This document shows, piece by piece, positions 7,151-14,534 of a DNA stretch of 21,199 bases (positions are counted from its first letter, which is position 1; each line of letters begins with the position of its first letter). The stretch spans positions 1-21,199 of the forward strand of contig CAYUBT010000024.1 in the NCBI GenBank assembly GCA_964443055.1. The letters run 5' to 3'. Below the pieces are notes generated by a model. It was not told where the DNA came from. It worked only from the letters and a program-made list of their open reading frames with translations, and searched no databases. This DNA is from JADYZU01 sp964443055 (GTDB taxonomy: Bacteria; Pseudomonadota; Alphaproteobacteria; Rhodobacterales; Rhodobacteraceae). Both the position numbers and the translations under genes were made by a program.

Positions 7151-9986
7151 GAAGCCGCTCCCCCTGGGGATCGAAGGCACAGGCAGGCGCGATCCTTGCG
7201 CGCAGGGACCGGCCAAGGTGAACGAGGTCGATCTCCTCGCCCATGCGCTCGAATCCCCGTTCGACCAGCGCCAGCGCGATGGGACGGTTCAGGTTCGGAC
7301 TCATGTGGCTGGTGGTGACGAAACCGGCGCTGCGCTGCCCGTCCGCCGTCTTCTCCACCGCATGCGCGCCTGGCGGGATGAGGTCGCCGCTGACGCTTTC
7401 AAGCCCCACCAGCGCCCGCGCGTGATCGGCCACGACCGGCAGTGACAGCGAGCGGCGGCCAAGATATTCGCCGCTCTTCTTCCGCAATGGCCCGGTGATG
7501 CCGAGGTCCATCGGCCTCGTGCGGCCGTCGGTGTCCTTACCGGTGACGATATAGCCCTTCTCGGCGCGCAGGATCATCAGCGCCTCCATGCCCAGTGCCC
7601 CGGCCCCCAGCGGGCGGCCCGCCTCCTGCAAAGCCTGCCAGAGGGGCAGGGCCCGGTCGGCGCGGAGGGTGAGTTCGTAGGAGCGATCGCCGGTGAAGCT
7701 CACCCGCGCGATCCTGACCGGCTGGCCCTGCCAGGTGCCATGGGCCAGTGCCATATGGGGCAGGGCCGCATCGGACAGGTCCGGGCCAAGGCCGACCGCT
7801 TCGACCAGCGCCCGCGACTGCGGCCCGGTGACGGTCAGCGTGGCGTCGCGGGCGGTCGCGTCATGGATGAAGACCCGGCTGCGGTCGAAACGGTCCTGCC
7901 GCCAGTTCTCGAGCAGCGTCACGACGCCCTGCACATGCGAGGACGAGCAGGAGACGACGAAGCGCTCCTGATCCAGCCGCAGCACGACGCCATCGTCATA
8001 GACGATCCCGCCCTCGGTCAGGATGAAGCCGTAACGGCAACGTCCCGGCTTCAGGGTCGAGATCGTGTTGTAGAAGATGAAATCGAGGAAGGCGGCCGCA
8101 TCGGGGCCGATCACCTCGATCTTGCCCAGGGACGAGCCGTCGAACAGCGCGACCCTGTCCCGCGCCTGTTTCGCCTCCTGCGCGATGATCCCCTCGGCCG
8201 CGCCCTCGCCAAACCATGCGGGACGCAGCCAGCCGCCATATTCGCGAAACCGTGCGCCCGCCTCGCGGTGCTGCGTCTCCAGCGGCAGGCGGCGCAGCGG
8301 GTTCATCATGTGCCCTGACCGCAGCGAGGCATAGCTTGCGAAGGGCACGGGCACATAGGGCGGCCGGTAAGTGGTGGTGCCCGTCTCCTCGATGCTGCGT
8401 CCGGTGATCCGCGCCATGAGCGCAAGGCCCGGGAGGTTCGAGGTCTTGCCCTGATCGGCGGCCATGCCGAGGGTCGTGTAGCGTTTGAGATGTTCCACCG
8501 ACGTGAAATTCTCGCGCGCGGCAAGCTCGACGTCCTTTGCGGTCACGTCGTTCTGCATATCGAGCCAGATGCGCCCGTGTGCGCCCGGTTCCGGCCAGGC
8601 CGGGGTGATGTCGAGTTTCAGGTCCGGGGCCTGCGACCGGGGGGCCGCGCCGCCCCCGGCCCGTGCTCCATCCTCAAGCACACCGGCGAGCGTGAACCGC
8701 CCCGCCGCCGCGCCCGCGACCTGCAGGAAGGGCAGGTCGTGGCCCGGCACAAAACCCTGGATGGACTCGTCCCAGCGCAGCTTGCCCTGTGCCTGGCACC
8801 AGAGGTGAACCGTGGGTGTGTAGCCGCCCGAGACGAGAATGGCGTCCGCGTCCAGATGCCGTCCCGAATCCAGTTCCAGCCCGGTGACCGCCCGCCGCCC
8901 GATGGCCTTGCGGATACGGTCCCGGATCACCGGCAGATCGGTTGCGGCCGGGTTGTCGCGCTGGTCGACCAGCGTGACATCCGCCCCGGCTTCCGCGAGC
9001 GCACGGGCGGCCTCGAGCGCGATCCCGTTGTTGGTCGCCACCACCACCCGCCGCCCCGCGACGACGCCGAAGCGGCGCAGGTAATGCAGCGCGGCCTCGG
9101 CCGACATCACGCCGGGCAGGTCATTGTTGGCGAAGGGCAGGGGGCGCTCGATCATTCCCGCCGCGATGACGATGCGCCCGGCGCGCAGATGCCTGAGGCG
9201 GGGCGCACGCTCGGGGCCGAGGTCTTCGGCCAGCGCCGCCAGCCCGTGTTCGTAGAGCCCGAAGGCCGTGGTGCGCAGGAGCACCTGCGCGCCTGCGTCC
9301 CGCAGCCGCTCCACCGCCTGCGCCGCCCAGCCGCGCCCGTCCTGTCCGTCGACCTGCGCTTCGCGCCACAGCAGGCTGCCGCCCGGTAGATCCAGCTGGT
9401 CGCACAGGATCACCCGCTCCCCTCGCCCGGCCGCGGCCAGCGCGGCGGCAAGTCCCGCAGGGCCGGCACCCACGACAAGGCAGTCGCAGCTTTCGGTCTG
9501 GGTGGTGGTCGGGGCGAGGCCCTCCGCCCCGGGATCGACCCGGCCCAGCCCGGCCATCGCCCGGATGCGGTCCTCGTAGAGATGCCAGGACGGGAAGATG
9601 AAGGTCTTGTAATAGAAGGCCGCCGGAATGAAGCGCGAGAACAGGTCGAGGAACGCGCCCCGGTCGCGTTCGGCCGTGGGGCTTGCATTGACGGAATGAA
9701 GGATGGCGCCGTCGCGTGCGGGCTCGGTCGTCATCCGCACATTGGGCCGGTGCCGCGCGCCGGGCAGGTCGGCCAGTCCGTTCGGTTCCTCGACGCCCGC
9801 GCCCCAGAAACCGCGCGGGCGGTGATATTTGAAGCTGCGCCCGACGATCATCTGCCCCGAGGCAAGCAGGGCCGAGGCCAGCGTGTCGCCCCCGAGCCCG
9901 TCGATGCGTTTTCCGTCGAAGGTGAACGAAAGGGGGGCGCTCCGGTCGATGCCCCAGCCATGCCGGTTGCTGCGCCAGCCGCTCAT
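7143..9986 (-). CDS. soxA: Sarcosine oxidase, alpha subunit
   Basis: The large subunit (947 residues) of the enzyme that oxidatively demethylates sarcosine to glycine, using folate to accept the one-carbon unit. In order it has: an N-terminal ferredoxin-like domain (about 1-100, with RSFKYHRPRGFWGAGVEEPN at 50-69); a dinucleotide-binding domain with GAGPAG at 173-178 and a second GxG-type region around VVAGRRVVVATNNGIA; and a C-terminal aminomethyltransferase/folate-binding domain from about 560, including KGYIVTGKDTDGRTRPMDLG. The N-terminal domain has no cysteine before residue 167, so it cannot hold a 2Fe-2S cluster; I believe this is usual for the family. It starts by a 4-base ATGA overlap with soxD. 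The length is close to known alpha subunits, with no sign of a break. Confidence 0.96.
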   Translation of the reverse strand: MSGWRSNRHGWGIDRSAPLSFTFDGKRIDGLGGDTLASALLASGQMIVGRSFKYHRPRGFWGAGVEEPNGLADLPGARHRPNVRMTTEPARDGAILHSVNASPTAERDRGAFLDLFSRFIPAAFYYKTFIFPSWHLYEDRIRAMAGLGRVDPGAEGLAPTTTQTESCDCLVVGAGPAGLAAALAAAGRGERVILCDQLDLPGGSLLWREAQVDGQDGRGWAAQAVERLRDAGAQVLLRTTAFGLYEHGLAALAEDLGPERAPRLRHLRAGRIVIAAGMIERPLPFANNDLPGVMSAEAALHYLRRFGVVAGRRVVVATNNGIALEAARALAEAGADVTLVDQRDNPAATDLPVIRDRIRKAIGRRAVTGLELDSGRHLDADAILVSGGYTPTVHLWCQAQGKLRWDESIQGFVPGHDLPFLQVAGAAAGRFTLAGVLEDGARAGGGAAPRSQAPDLKLDITPAWPEPGAHGRIWLDMQNDVTAKDVELAARENFTSVEHLKRYTTLGMAADQGKTSNLPGLALMARITGRSIEETGTTTYRPPYVPVPFASYASLRSGHMMNPLRRLPLETQHREAGARFREYGGWLRPAWFGEGAAEGIIAQEAKQARDRVALFDGSSLGKIEVIGPDAAAFLDFIFYNTISTLKPGRCRYGFILTEGGIVYDDGVVLRLDQERFVVSCSSSHVQGVVTLLENWRQDRFDRSRVFIHDATARDATLTVTGPQSRALVEAVGLGPDLSDAALPHMALAHGTWQGQPVRIARVSFTGDRSYELTLRADRALPLWQALQEAGRPLGAGALGMEALMILRAEKGYIVTGKDTDGRTRPMDLGITGPLRKKSGEYLGRRSLSLPVVADHARALVGLESVSGDLIPPGAHAVEKTADGQRSAGFVTTSHMSPNLNRPIALALVERGFERMGEEIDLVHLGRSLRARIAPACAFDPQGERLHV

Positions 9987-10246
9987 GTCCCCGCCTCCGG
10001 GGCCAGCGGCTCGCTCGTGATCACTTCATGCGTGACGGTGTCACGCTCCATGACGAAGATCTCGTGGCAGGTGAGATGCATCCAGATCTCGCGCGTCACG
10101 CCCTGGAGATTGGCGTTGAAATGCAGGTAATCGGCCCAGTCTCCGGGAGCGACATCACCCTCGGGGCGCAGGGTGCCCGCATCGCCGCCGAAGTGGAACT
10201 CGGTCTCGGCGCGCTTGCCGCAGAAGGGGCAGGTGAACAACTGCAT
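9983..10246 (-). CDS. soxD: Sarcosine oxidase, delta subunit (zinc-binding)
   Basis: The small 87-residue subunit of heterotetrameric sarcosine oxidase. It carries CPFCG (Cys6, Cys9) near the start and HLTCHE (His57, Cys60) in the second half, a plausible C-C-H-C zinc site as in structurally known delta subunits. The centre has WADYLHFNAN and GVTREIWMHL, both strongly conserved in this family. The ATG has GAGGA 6 bases upstream and follows the soxB stop by 9 bases; the end overlaps soxA by four bases. All expected metal ligands are present. Confidence 0.95.
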   Translation of the reverse strand: MQLFTCPFCGKRAETEFHFGGDAGTLRPEGDVAPGDWADYLHFNANLQGVTREIWMHLTCHEIFVMERDTVTHEVITSEPLAPEAGT

Positions 10247-10255
10247 GGGTCTTCC

Positions 10256-11509
10256 TCAGTGCGGAATGCCGGAACCTGCCGCCTCGTCGATCAGATGGCC
10301 CGTGGTGAAACGCGCCAGGTCGAACGGGCGGCTGAAATCGTGATGCTCGCCGGTGGCGAGGATATGGGCAAGGAGCGTGCCTCCTGCGGGGATGGCCTTG
10401 AACCCGCCCGTCCCCCAGCCGCAGTTGAGATAGAGGCCGGGCAGGGGGCTTTCGCCGAAGATGGGGGAACTGTCGGGCGTCACGTCCACCGTCCCGGCCC
10501 ATTGACGCATGAGCCGCAGCTGCCGGAAGGCCGGATACATCTCGAGCAGACCCGCGATCACGGTCTCGAGCTTCGGCAGATTGCCGCGCCGTCCGTAGGA
10601 GGGCACGCGGTCCAGCCCGCCGCCGATCACCAGCTCGCCCTTGTCCGACTGGCTCACATAGGTGCCGGTTGCGGGCGAGACGGCGGTCACGTCGAGGATC
10701 GGCTTCACGGGCTCCGAGACGCAGGCCTGCAACGTATAGGAGATGATCGGCAGCCGGAACCCGGCCTTCGCGGCCAGCACCCCGGAGTTTCCGGCCACGG
10801 CCATGCCGATACGCCCGGCGCGTGCTTCGCCCTGCGAGGTGACGACACCCACGCAACGGCCATGTTCGATGATGAAATCCCGGACTTCGCATTGCTGGAT
10901 GATGTCGACGCCCAGCCGGTCGGCCCCGCGCGCATAGCCCCAGGCAATGGCGTCATGCCGCGCGATCCCGCCTCGCGGCTGCAGGATCCCCCCGTGCACC
11001 GGATAGCGTGCATCGGGGTCGAAGTTGAAGATCGGCATGCGTTTGCGCACCGCCTCCACATCCAGCAGTTCGGCATCAACCCCGTTCACCTGCATGGCGT
11101 TGACGACGCGTGCGGCCATCTCCATCTCGTTCGGGCTCGAGACCACCTGCAGGAGGCCGCGCTGCGAGAGCATGATGTTGTAGTTCAGCTCGCGCGAGAG
11201 CCCTTCGTAGAGCCGCAGGGCCAGGTCGTAGACGGCGGTGCTTTCGGGGTAGAAATAGTTGGAGCGGATCACCGTCGTGTTGCGGCCGGTATTGCCGCCG
11301 CCGAGCCAGCCGCGCTCGATCACCGCGACATTGGTCACGCCGTGGTTGCGGGCCAGATAATAGGCCGTTGCCAGCCCGTGCCCGCCGCCGCCGATGATGA
11401 TCACGTCGTAACGGGGTTTCAGCTTTGGACTGCGCCATGATTTCGCCCAGCCCCGCTGGCCGGCGAGCCCCTCGCGAAAGAGCGAGAATGCCGAGAACCC
11501 GCGCGTCAT
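10256..11509 (-). CDS. soxB: Sarcosine oxidase, beta subunit
   Basis: A 417-residue flavoprotein subunit that binds non-covalent FAD and carries the sarcosine dehydrogenation site; characterised enzymes also hold covalent FMN at the alpha/beta interface. The beginning FSLFREGLAGQRGW, the FAD motif GGGGHG at about 40-45 and GGGNTGRNTTVIRSNY at about 70-85 are diagnostic of SoxB. ARHDA places a histidine near 185, where the FMN-linked histidine of the family is expected. The C-terminus has GWGTGGFKAIPAGG. The open frame extends about 100 codons upstream, but those residues do not resemble any protein and cross a decayed repeat, so the ATG at 11509 giving the usual family length is used. No Shine-Dalgarno is visible before it. 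Confidence 0.95.
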   Translation of the reverse strand: MTRGFSAFSLFREGLAGQRGWAKSWRSPKLKPRYDVIIIGGGGHGLATAYYLARNHGVTNVAVIERGWLGGGNTGRNTTVIRSNYFYPESTAVYDLALRLYEGLSRELNYNIMLSQRGLLQVVSSPNEMEMAARVVNAMQVNGVDAELLDVEAVRKRMPIFNFDPDARYPVHGGILQPRGGIARHDAIAWGYARGADRLGVDIIQQCEVRDFIIEHGRCVGVVTSQGEARAGRIGMAVAGNSGVLAAKAGFRLPIISYTLQACVSEPVKPILDVTAVSPATGTYVSQSDKGELVIGGGLDRVPSYGRRGNLPKLETVIAGLLEMYPAFRQLRLMRQWAGTVDVTPDSSPIFGESPLPGLYLNCGWGTGGFKAIPAGGTLLAHILATGEHHDFSRPFDLARFTTGHLIDEAAGSGIPH

Positions 11510-11670
11510 GGACAGGCCATGGCTGCGGCTGTGCCTGAAGCGGCGGCGTGAAGAAGTGAAGCCATTCCGGCGGGCTCCGGTCCTGTAATGTCCGCGCGAG
11601 GATGGCGTGATCCGCCGGAGACGTCCAGACCCGAGATCGGCCCGCCGGGTTCTGCATCCATCGTGTTTTT

Positions 11671-11710
11671 CTTCCTTGCGAGTGCCAGCGGTGCAACCTG
11701 CCGCCGGTTC
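11671..11710 (+). repeat. Decayed half copy of the 82-base palindromic repeat (copy E)
   Basis: From 11671 the sequence matches the left half of the full copy at 14387 closely (TTGCGAGTGCCAGCGG then GCAACC). The inner GCAACC begins at offset 22, exactly as in the full copies. The right-hand end (CTCGCAATGACG type) is not recognisable, so this is a degenerate remnant. Confidence 0.5.
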
Positions 11711-11770
11711 GCCGTACCCGCCCGGCACCTCCCCGCCGGAGTCGGGCAGATTGCTGCACCGGCTGCATCC

Positions 11771-11793
11771 GCAACCCCGGGCGACGGGGTTGC
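11771..11793 (-). terminator. Hairpin downstream of tRNA-Thr
   Basis: A perfect 9-bp stem (GCAACCCCG with CGGGGTTGC) and 5-base loop lies 43 bases beyond the CCA end of the tRNA in its transcription direction. It may end or protect the tRNA transcript before soxB. There is no U-run, so it is a weak terminator candidate at best. Confidence 0.35.
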
Positions 11794-11836
11794 CGGCAGG
11801 CTGACAGGACATGCCGGTCACGGCCGGAGCAGGAAC

Positions 11837-11911
<75 letters not shown>

Positions 11912-11923
11912 AGGACCGGGGGC

Positions 11924-11951
11924 CTTTTACCCCACGGGCGGGGCGATGCAA
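11924..11951 (-). promoter_or_regulatory. Candidate promoter of tRNA-Thr
   Basis: On the minus strand TTGCAT (11951-11946) and TAAAAG (11929-11924) are separated by 16 bases, and the -10 lies 12 bases before the mature tRNA 5' end. Spacing and position fit a sigma70-type promoter. Its -35 abuts the hairpin after maeB. Confidence 0.4.
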
Positions 11952-11953
11952 GA

Positions 11954-11980
11954 GCGGGCGGCGGTCTTTTTGCCGCCCGC
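11954..11980 (-). terminator. Hairpin terminator after maeB
   Basis: A 9-bp stem (11954-11962 with 11972-11980, GCGGGCGGC arms) and a 9-base loop begins 9 bases past the maeB stop. The A-run on the minus strand is in the loop, and only TCTT follows the stem, so termination may be partial. The position between maeB and an independently promoted tRNA supports the role. Confidence 0.5.
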
Positions 11981-11989
11981 GAACCGCCC

Positions 11990-14272
11990 TCAGCCGTACT
12001 GTGCCACCGGCGTGCCGGCCAGCGCCGAGATGTTCAGCAGGCCGCGCGCGGTGATCGACGGTGTGACGATATGGGCGCGGTTGGCCATCCCCATGAGGAT
12101 CGGTCCGACCTCGAGCCCGCCCGCCTTCATCTTGAGGATGTTGCGCACCCCCGAGGCCGCGTCGGAATTGGCGAAGATCAGCACATTGGCCCGCCCCTCG
12201 AGCCGCGACTGCGGGAAGGCACGCAAGCGCAGTTCGGGATCGAGCGCCACATCGATGTTCATCTCGCCCTCATAGGGGAAGTCACGCGGCCCGGAATCGA
12301 GAATTGCCAGCGCTGCGCGCATCTTCTGCCCCGAATCGCAGTCGAGATTGCCGAATTGCGAATGCGAGCACAGCGCGATCTTGGGCTCGAGCCCGAAGCG
12401 GCGCACATGGCGGGCGGCGGCGATCACCGTTCTGGCGATCTGTTCGGGGCCGGGCTGCGGATGCACCTGGGTATCGGCCACGAACAGCGGCCCGTCCTCG
12501 AGGATCATCAGCGAAAGCGCCGCGATCGGGCCGCGGCCATGGTCCGAGAGGATCTCATCGACATGGCGCAGGTGCCACAGATACTGGCCGAAGGCACCGC
12601 AGATCATGCTGTCGGCCTCGTCGCGATGGACCATGACTGCGGCGATGACGGTCGTGTTCGTGCGCATGATCGCACGGGCAGTGTCCGGGGTGACGCCGCG
12701 CCGGGCCATGATCTCGTGATAGGTGGACCAGTAGTCGCGATAGCGCGGGTCGTCCTGGGGGTTGACGATCTCGAAATCCGTACCGGGGCGGATCTTCAGG
12801 CCCGCGCGCTCGCAACGGGTGGCGATGACGTCGGGGCGGCCGACCAGGATCGGATGGATGTCGGTCTCCTCGGTCACGGCCTGGGCTGCCCGCAGCACGC
12901 GCTCGTCCTCGCCTTCGGCATAGACGATGCGACGGCCCGAGGCATGGGCGGCCTCGAACACCGGGCGCATGATCAGGGCCGAGCGGAACACGGAGCCATC
13001 GAGCGTCTCGCGGTAGCCCTTGATATCCATGATCGGCTTCGCGGCAACACCCGAATCCATCGCCGCCCTGGCCACGGCGCTGGCCACCTCGCCGATGAGG
13101 CGCGGGTCGAAGGGTTTGGGGATCAGGTAATCGGCACCGAAGGTCAGCCGCTCGCCCGAATAGGCGGCGGCGGCCTCGGCGCTGGTCGTCTGGCGGGCGA
13201 GGCCGGCGATGGCGGCGACGCAGGCGGTCTTCATCTCCTCGTTGATCTGCGTCGCGCCGACATCGAGCGCGCCCCGGAAGATGAAGGGAAAGCACAGGAC
13301 GTTGTTGACCTGGTTGGGATAGTCCGAACGCCCCGTGGCAATGATCGCGTCGGGTACGGCCTCGCGCGCGTCCTCGGGCAGGATTTCGGGTGTGGGATTG
13401 GCGAGTGCGAAGATGATCGGGCGCGAGGCCATGCGCCGCACCATGTCCTGCGTCAGCACGCCGGGGCCGGACAGGCCGAGGAACAGGTCCGCGCCCTCGA
13501 TCACCTCGTCGAGCGTCGCGGGCGTGGTGCCCTGCGCAAAAGCTTCCTTCTGCGGGGTCATCTCCTCTGCGCGGCCATGATGGACGAGGCCGTGCAGGTC
13601 GCACAGAAAGATGTTCTCGCGCTTCACGCCGAGGGTGACGAGCATGTTGAGGCAGGCGATCCCGGCCGCGCCGCCGCCGGTCGAGACGACCTTGATCCCG
13701 TTCCAGGCCTTGCCCGCCACGATCAGTGCATTGGTCGCGGCCGCGCCCACGACGATGGCGGTGCCGTGCTGGTCGTCGTGAAAGACCGGGATGTTCATGC
13801 GTGCGCGGCAGATCTCCTCGACCACGAAACAGTCGGGGGCCTTGATATCCTCGAGATTGATCGCCCCGAACGTGGGCTCCAGTGCGCAGACGATCTCGGC
13901 CAGGCGTTCCGGGTCGGGCTCGTCCAGCTCGATGTCGAAACAGTCGATATTGGCGAATTTCTTGAAGAGGACCGCCTTGCCCTCCATCACCGGCTTGGAG
14001 GCAAGCGCGCCGATATTGCCGAGCCCGAGCACGGCGGTGCCGTTCGTCACCACCGCCACGAGATTGCCGCGCGAGGTATAGTCGCGCGCCGTGGCCGGGT
14101 CGTCGAGGATTTCCAGACAGGCCGCCGCGACCCCCGGCGAATAGGCGCGCGCCAGGTCGCGGCCATTTGCCAGCGGCTTGGTCGCCCTGACCTCGAGCTT
14201 GCCGGGTTTGGGCAGGCGGTGATAGTCGAGCGCAGCACGGTCGAGCCGTGGATCTGCGGGTGAATCTGGCAT
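11990..14272 (-). CDS. maeB: NADP-dependent malic enzyme with phosphotransacetylase-like C-terminal domain
   Basis: A 760-residue cytoplasmic enzyme converting malate to pyruvate and CO2 with reduction of NADP. The malic N-terminal domain has AYSPGV at about 43-48 (the tyrosine is the expected catalytic residue), FKKFANIDCFDIEL at about 103-116, and the metal-binding region EDIKAP and FHDDQHGTA at about 141-171. The nucleotide-binding STGGGAAG lies at about 197-204. From about residue 430 the chain continues into a PTA-like domain, which in this family is regulatory (acetyl-CoA response) rather than active. Length matches E. coli MaeB closely. The open frame reaches upstream to 14392, but the ATG at 14272 is preceded by GAGGGAAGGGAAGC and gives the family N-terminus. 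It stands alone between non-coding gaps. Confidence 0.96.
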   Translation of the reverse strand: MPDSPADPRLDRAALDYHRLPKPGKLEVRATKPLANGRDLARAYSPGVAAACLEILDDPATARDYTSRGNLVAVVTNGTAVLGLGNIGALASKPVMEGKAVLFKKFANIDCFDIELDEPDPERLAEIVCALEPTFGAINLEDIKAPDCFVVEEICRARMNIPVFHDDQHGTAIVVGAAATNALIVAGKAWNGIKVVSTGGGAAGIACLNMLVTLGVKRENIFLCDLHGLVHHGRAEEMTPQKEAFAQGTTPATLDEVIEGADLFLGLSGPGVLTQDMVRRMASRPIIFALANPTPEILPEDAREAVPDAIIATGRSDYPNQVNNVLCFPFIFRGALDVGATQINEEMKTACVAAIAGLARQTTSAEAAAAYSGERLTFGADYLIPKPFDPRLIGEVASAVARAAMDSGVAAKPIMDIKGYRETLDGSVFRSALIMRPVFEAAHASGRRIVYAEGEDERVLRAAQAVTEETDIHPILVGRPDVIATRCERAGLKIRPGTDFEIVNPQDDPRYRDYWSTYHEIMARRGVTPDTARAIMRTNTTVIAAVMVHRDEADSMICGAFGQYLWHLRHVDEILSDHGRGPIAALSLMILEDGPLFVADTQVHPQPGPEQIARTVIAAARHVRRFGLEPKIALCSHSQFGNLDCDSGQKMRAALAILDSGPRDFPYEGEMNIDVALDPELRLRAFPQSRLEGRANVLIFANSDAASGVRNILKMKAGGLEVGPILMGMANRAHIVTPSITARGLLNISALAGTPVAQYG

Positions 14273-14287
14273 TGCTTCCCTTCCCTC

Positions 14288-14304
14288 GGCGCGAAAATCG
14301 CGCC
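14288..14304 (-). other. Hairpin in the maeB 5' leader
   Basis: A perfect 7-bp stem GGCGCGA / TCGCGCC with a 3-base loop ends 15 bases before the maeB start, directly upstream of the purine-rich ribosome-binding region. It would form in the untranslated leader if the candidate promoter at 14314-14342 is used, and could affect mRNA stability or ribosome access. Confidence 0.4.
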
Positions 14305-14313
14305 CATGCGCGG

Positions 14314-14342
14314 ATGAAAGCATTCTTCGGTGAAGCGTGCAA
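14314..14342 (-). promoter_or_regulatory. Candidate maeB promoter
   Basis: TTGCAC (14342-14337) and TTTCAT (14319-14314) lie 17 bases apart on the minus strand, with the -10 box about 41 bases before the maeB ATG. The -10 match is imperfect. It lies between the gene and the 82-base repeat, which is the only stretch of the gap free of repeats. Confidence 0.35.
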
Positions 14343-14386
14343 ATGATGAACGGCTTCCTCCCGGGCTTCGGATCCACCGCTCCCTT

Positions 14387-14468
14387 CGTCATTGTGAGTG
14401 CCAGCGGAGCAACCCGGCGTTCCGACGTTCCGGGTTGCCGCGTCAGCTGACGCCTCCTCGCAATGACG
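14387..14468 (+). repeat. 82-base palindromic repeat, full copy A
   Basis: The outer arms CGTCATTGTGAG (14387-14398) and CTCGCAATGACG (14457-14468) pair over 12 positions with one G-U. The inner arms GCAACCCGG (14409-14417) and CCGGGTTGC (14430-14438) pair perfectly, and GCGTCAGCTGACGC (14440-14453) is itself a palindrome. The copy lies between maeB and the ABC-F gene. The same layout recurs at 16457-16538. Confidence 0.85.
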
Positions 14469-14495
14469 ATGGGGAGGGGGGTGGCCGTAAACCCT

Positions 14496-14524
14496 CGTCA
14501 TTGCGAGCGTCAGCGAAGCAATGA
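14496..14524 (+). repeat. 82-base repeat family, left half copy B
   Basis: The sequence begins CGTCATTGCGAG and continues GCGTCAGCGAAGCAA, matching the first 26 bases of the full copy at 16457 exactly, then diverges just before the ABC-F stop codon (14537-14535). Its left arm is also a perfect 12-base inverted match to the right arm of copy A, with 27 bases between, so A and B could pair together. Confidence 0.8.
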
Positions 14525-14534
14525 GGCGGCGCGC

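Larger units (their letters stand above)
11510..11836 (-). other. soxB leader region between tRNA-Thr and soxB
   Basis: A 327-base stretch without a supportable gene. It holds a 9-bp hairpin close to the tRNA (11771-11793), a decayed left half of the 82-base repeat family (from 11671), and a short tandem GTGAAG-AA-GTGAAG near 11549-11562. No glycine, folate or SAM riboswitch core was recognised. No convincing soxB promoter was found. Co-transcription with the tRNA is possible but not shown. Confidence 0.5.

Noticed and set aside
11510..11821. N-terminal extension of SoxB to 11821
   Set aside because: The extra residues resemble no SoxB, cross a decayed repeat and would make the protein about 100 residues too long. 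The family N-terminus begins at 11509.
11510..11836. Glycine or folate riboswitch before soxB
   Set aside because: No aptamer core motif of either class was recognised. The clear hairpin at 11771-11793 is an isolated GC stem.
14273..14501. Reading frames through the maeB upstream gap
   Set aside because: They consist of translated repeat copy A and leader sequence, with no protein character and no ribosome-binding site.
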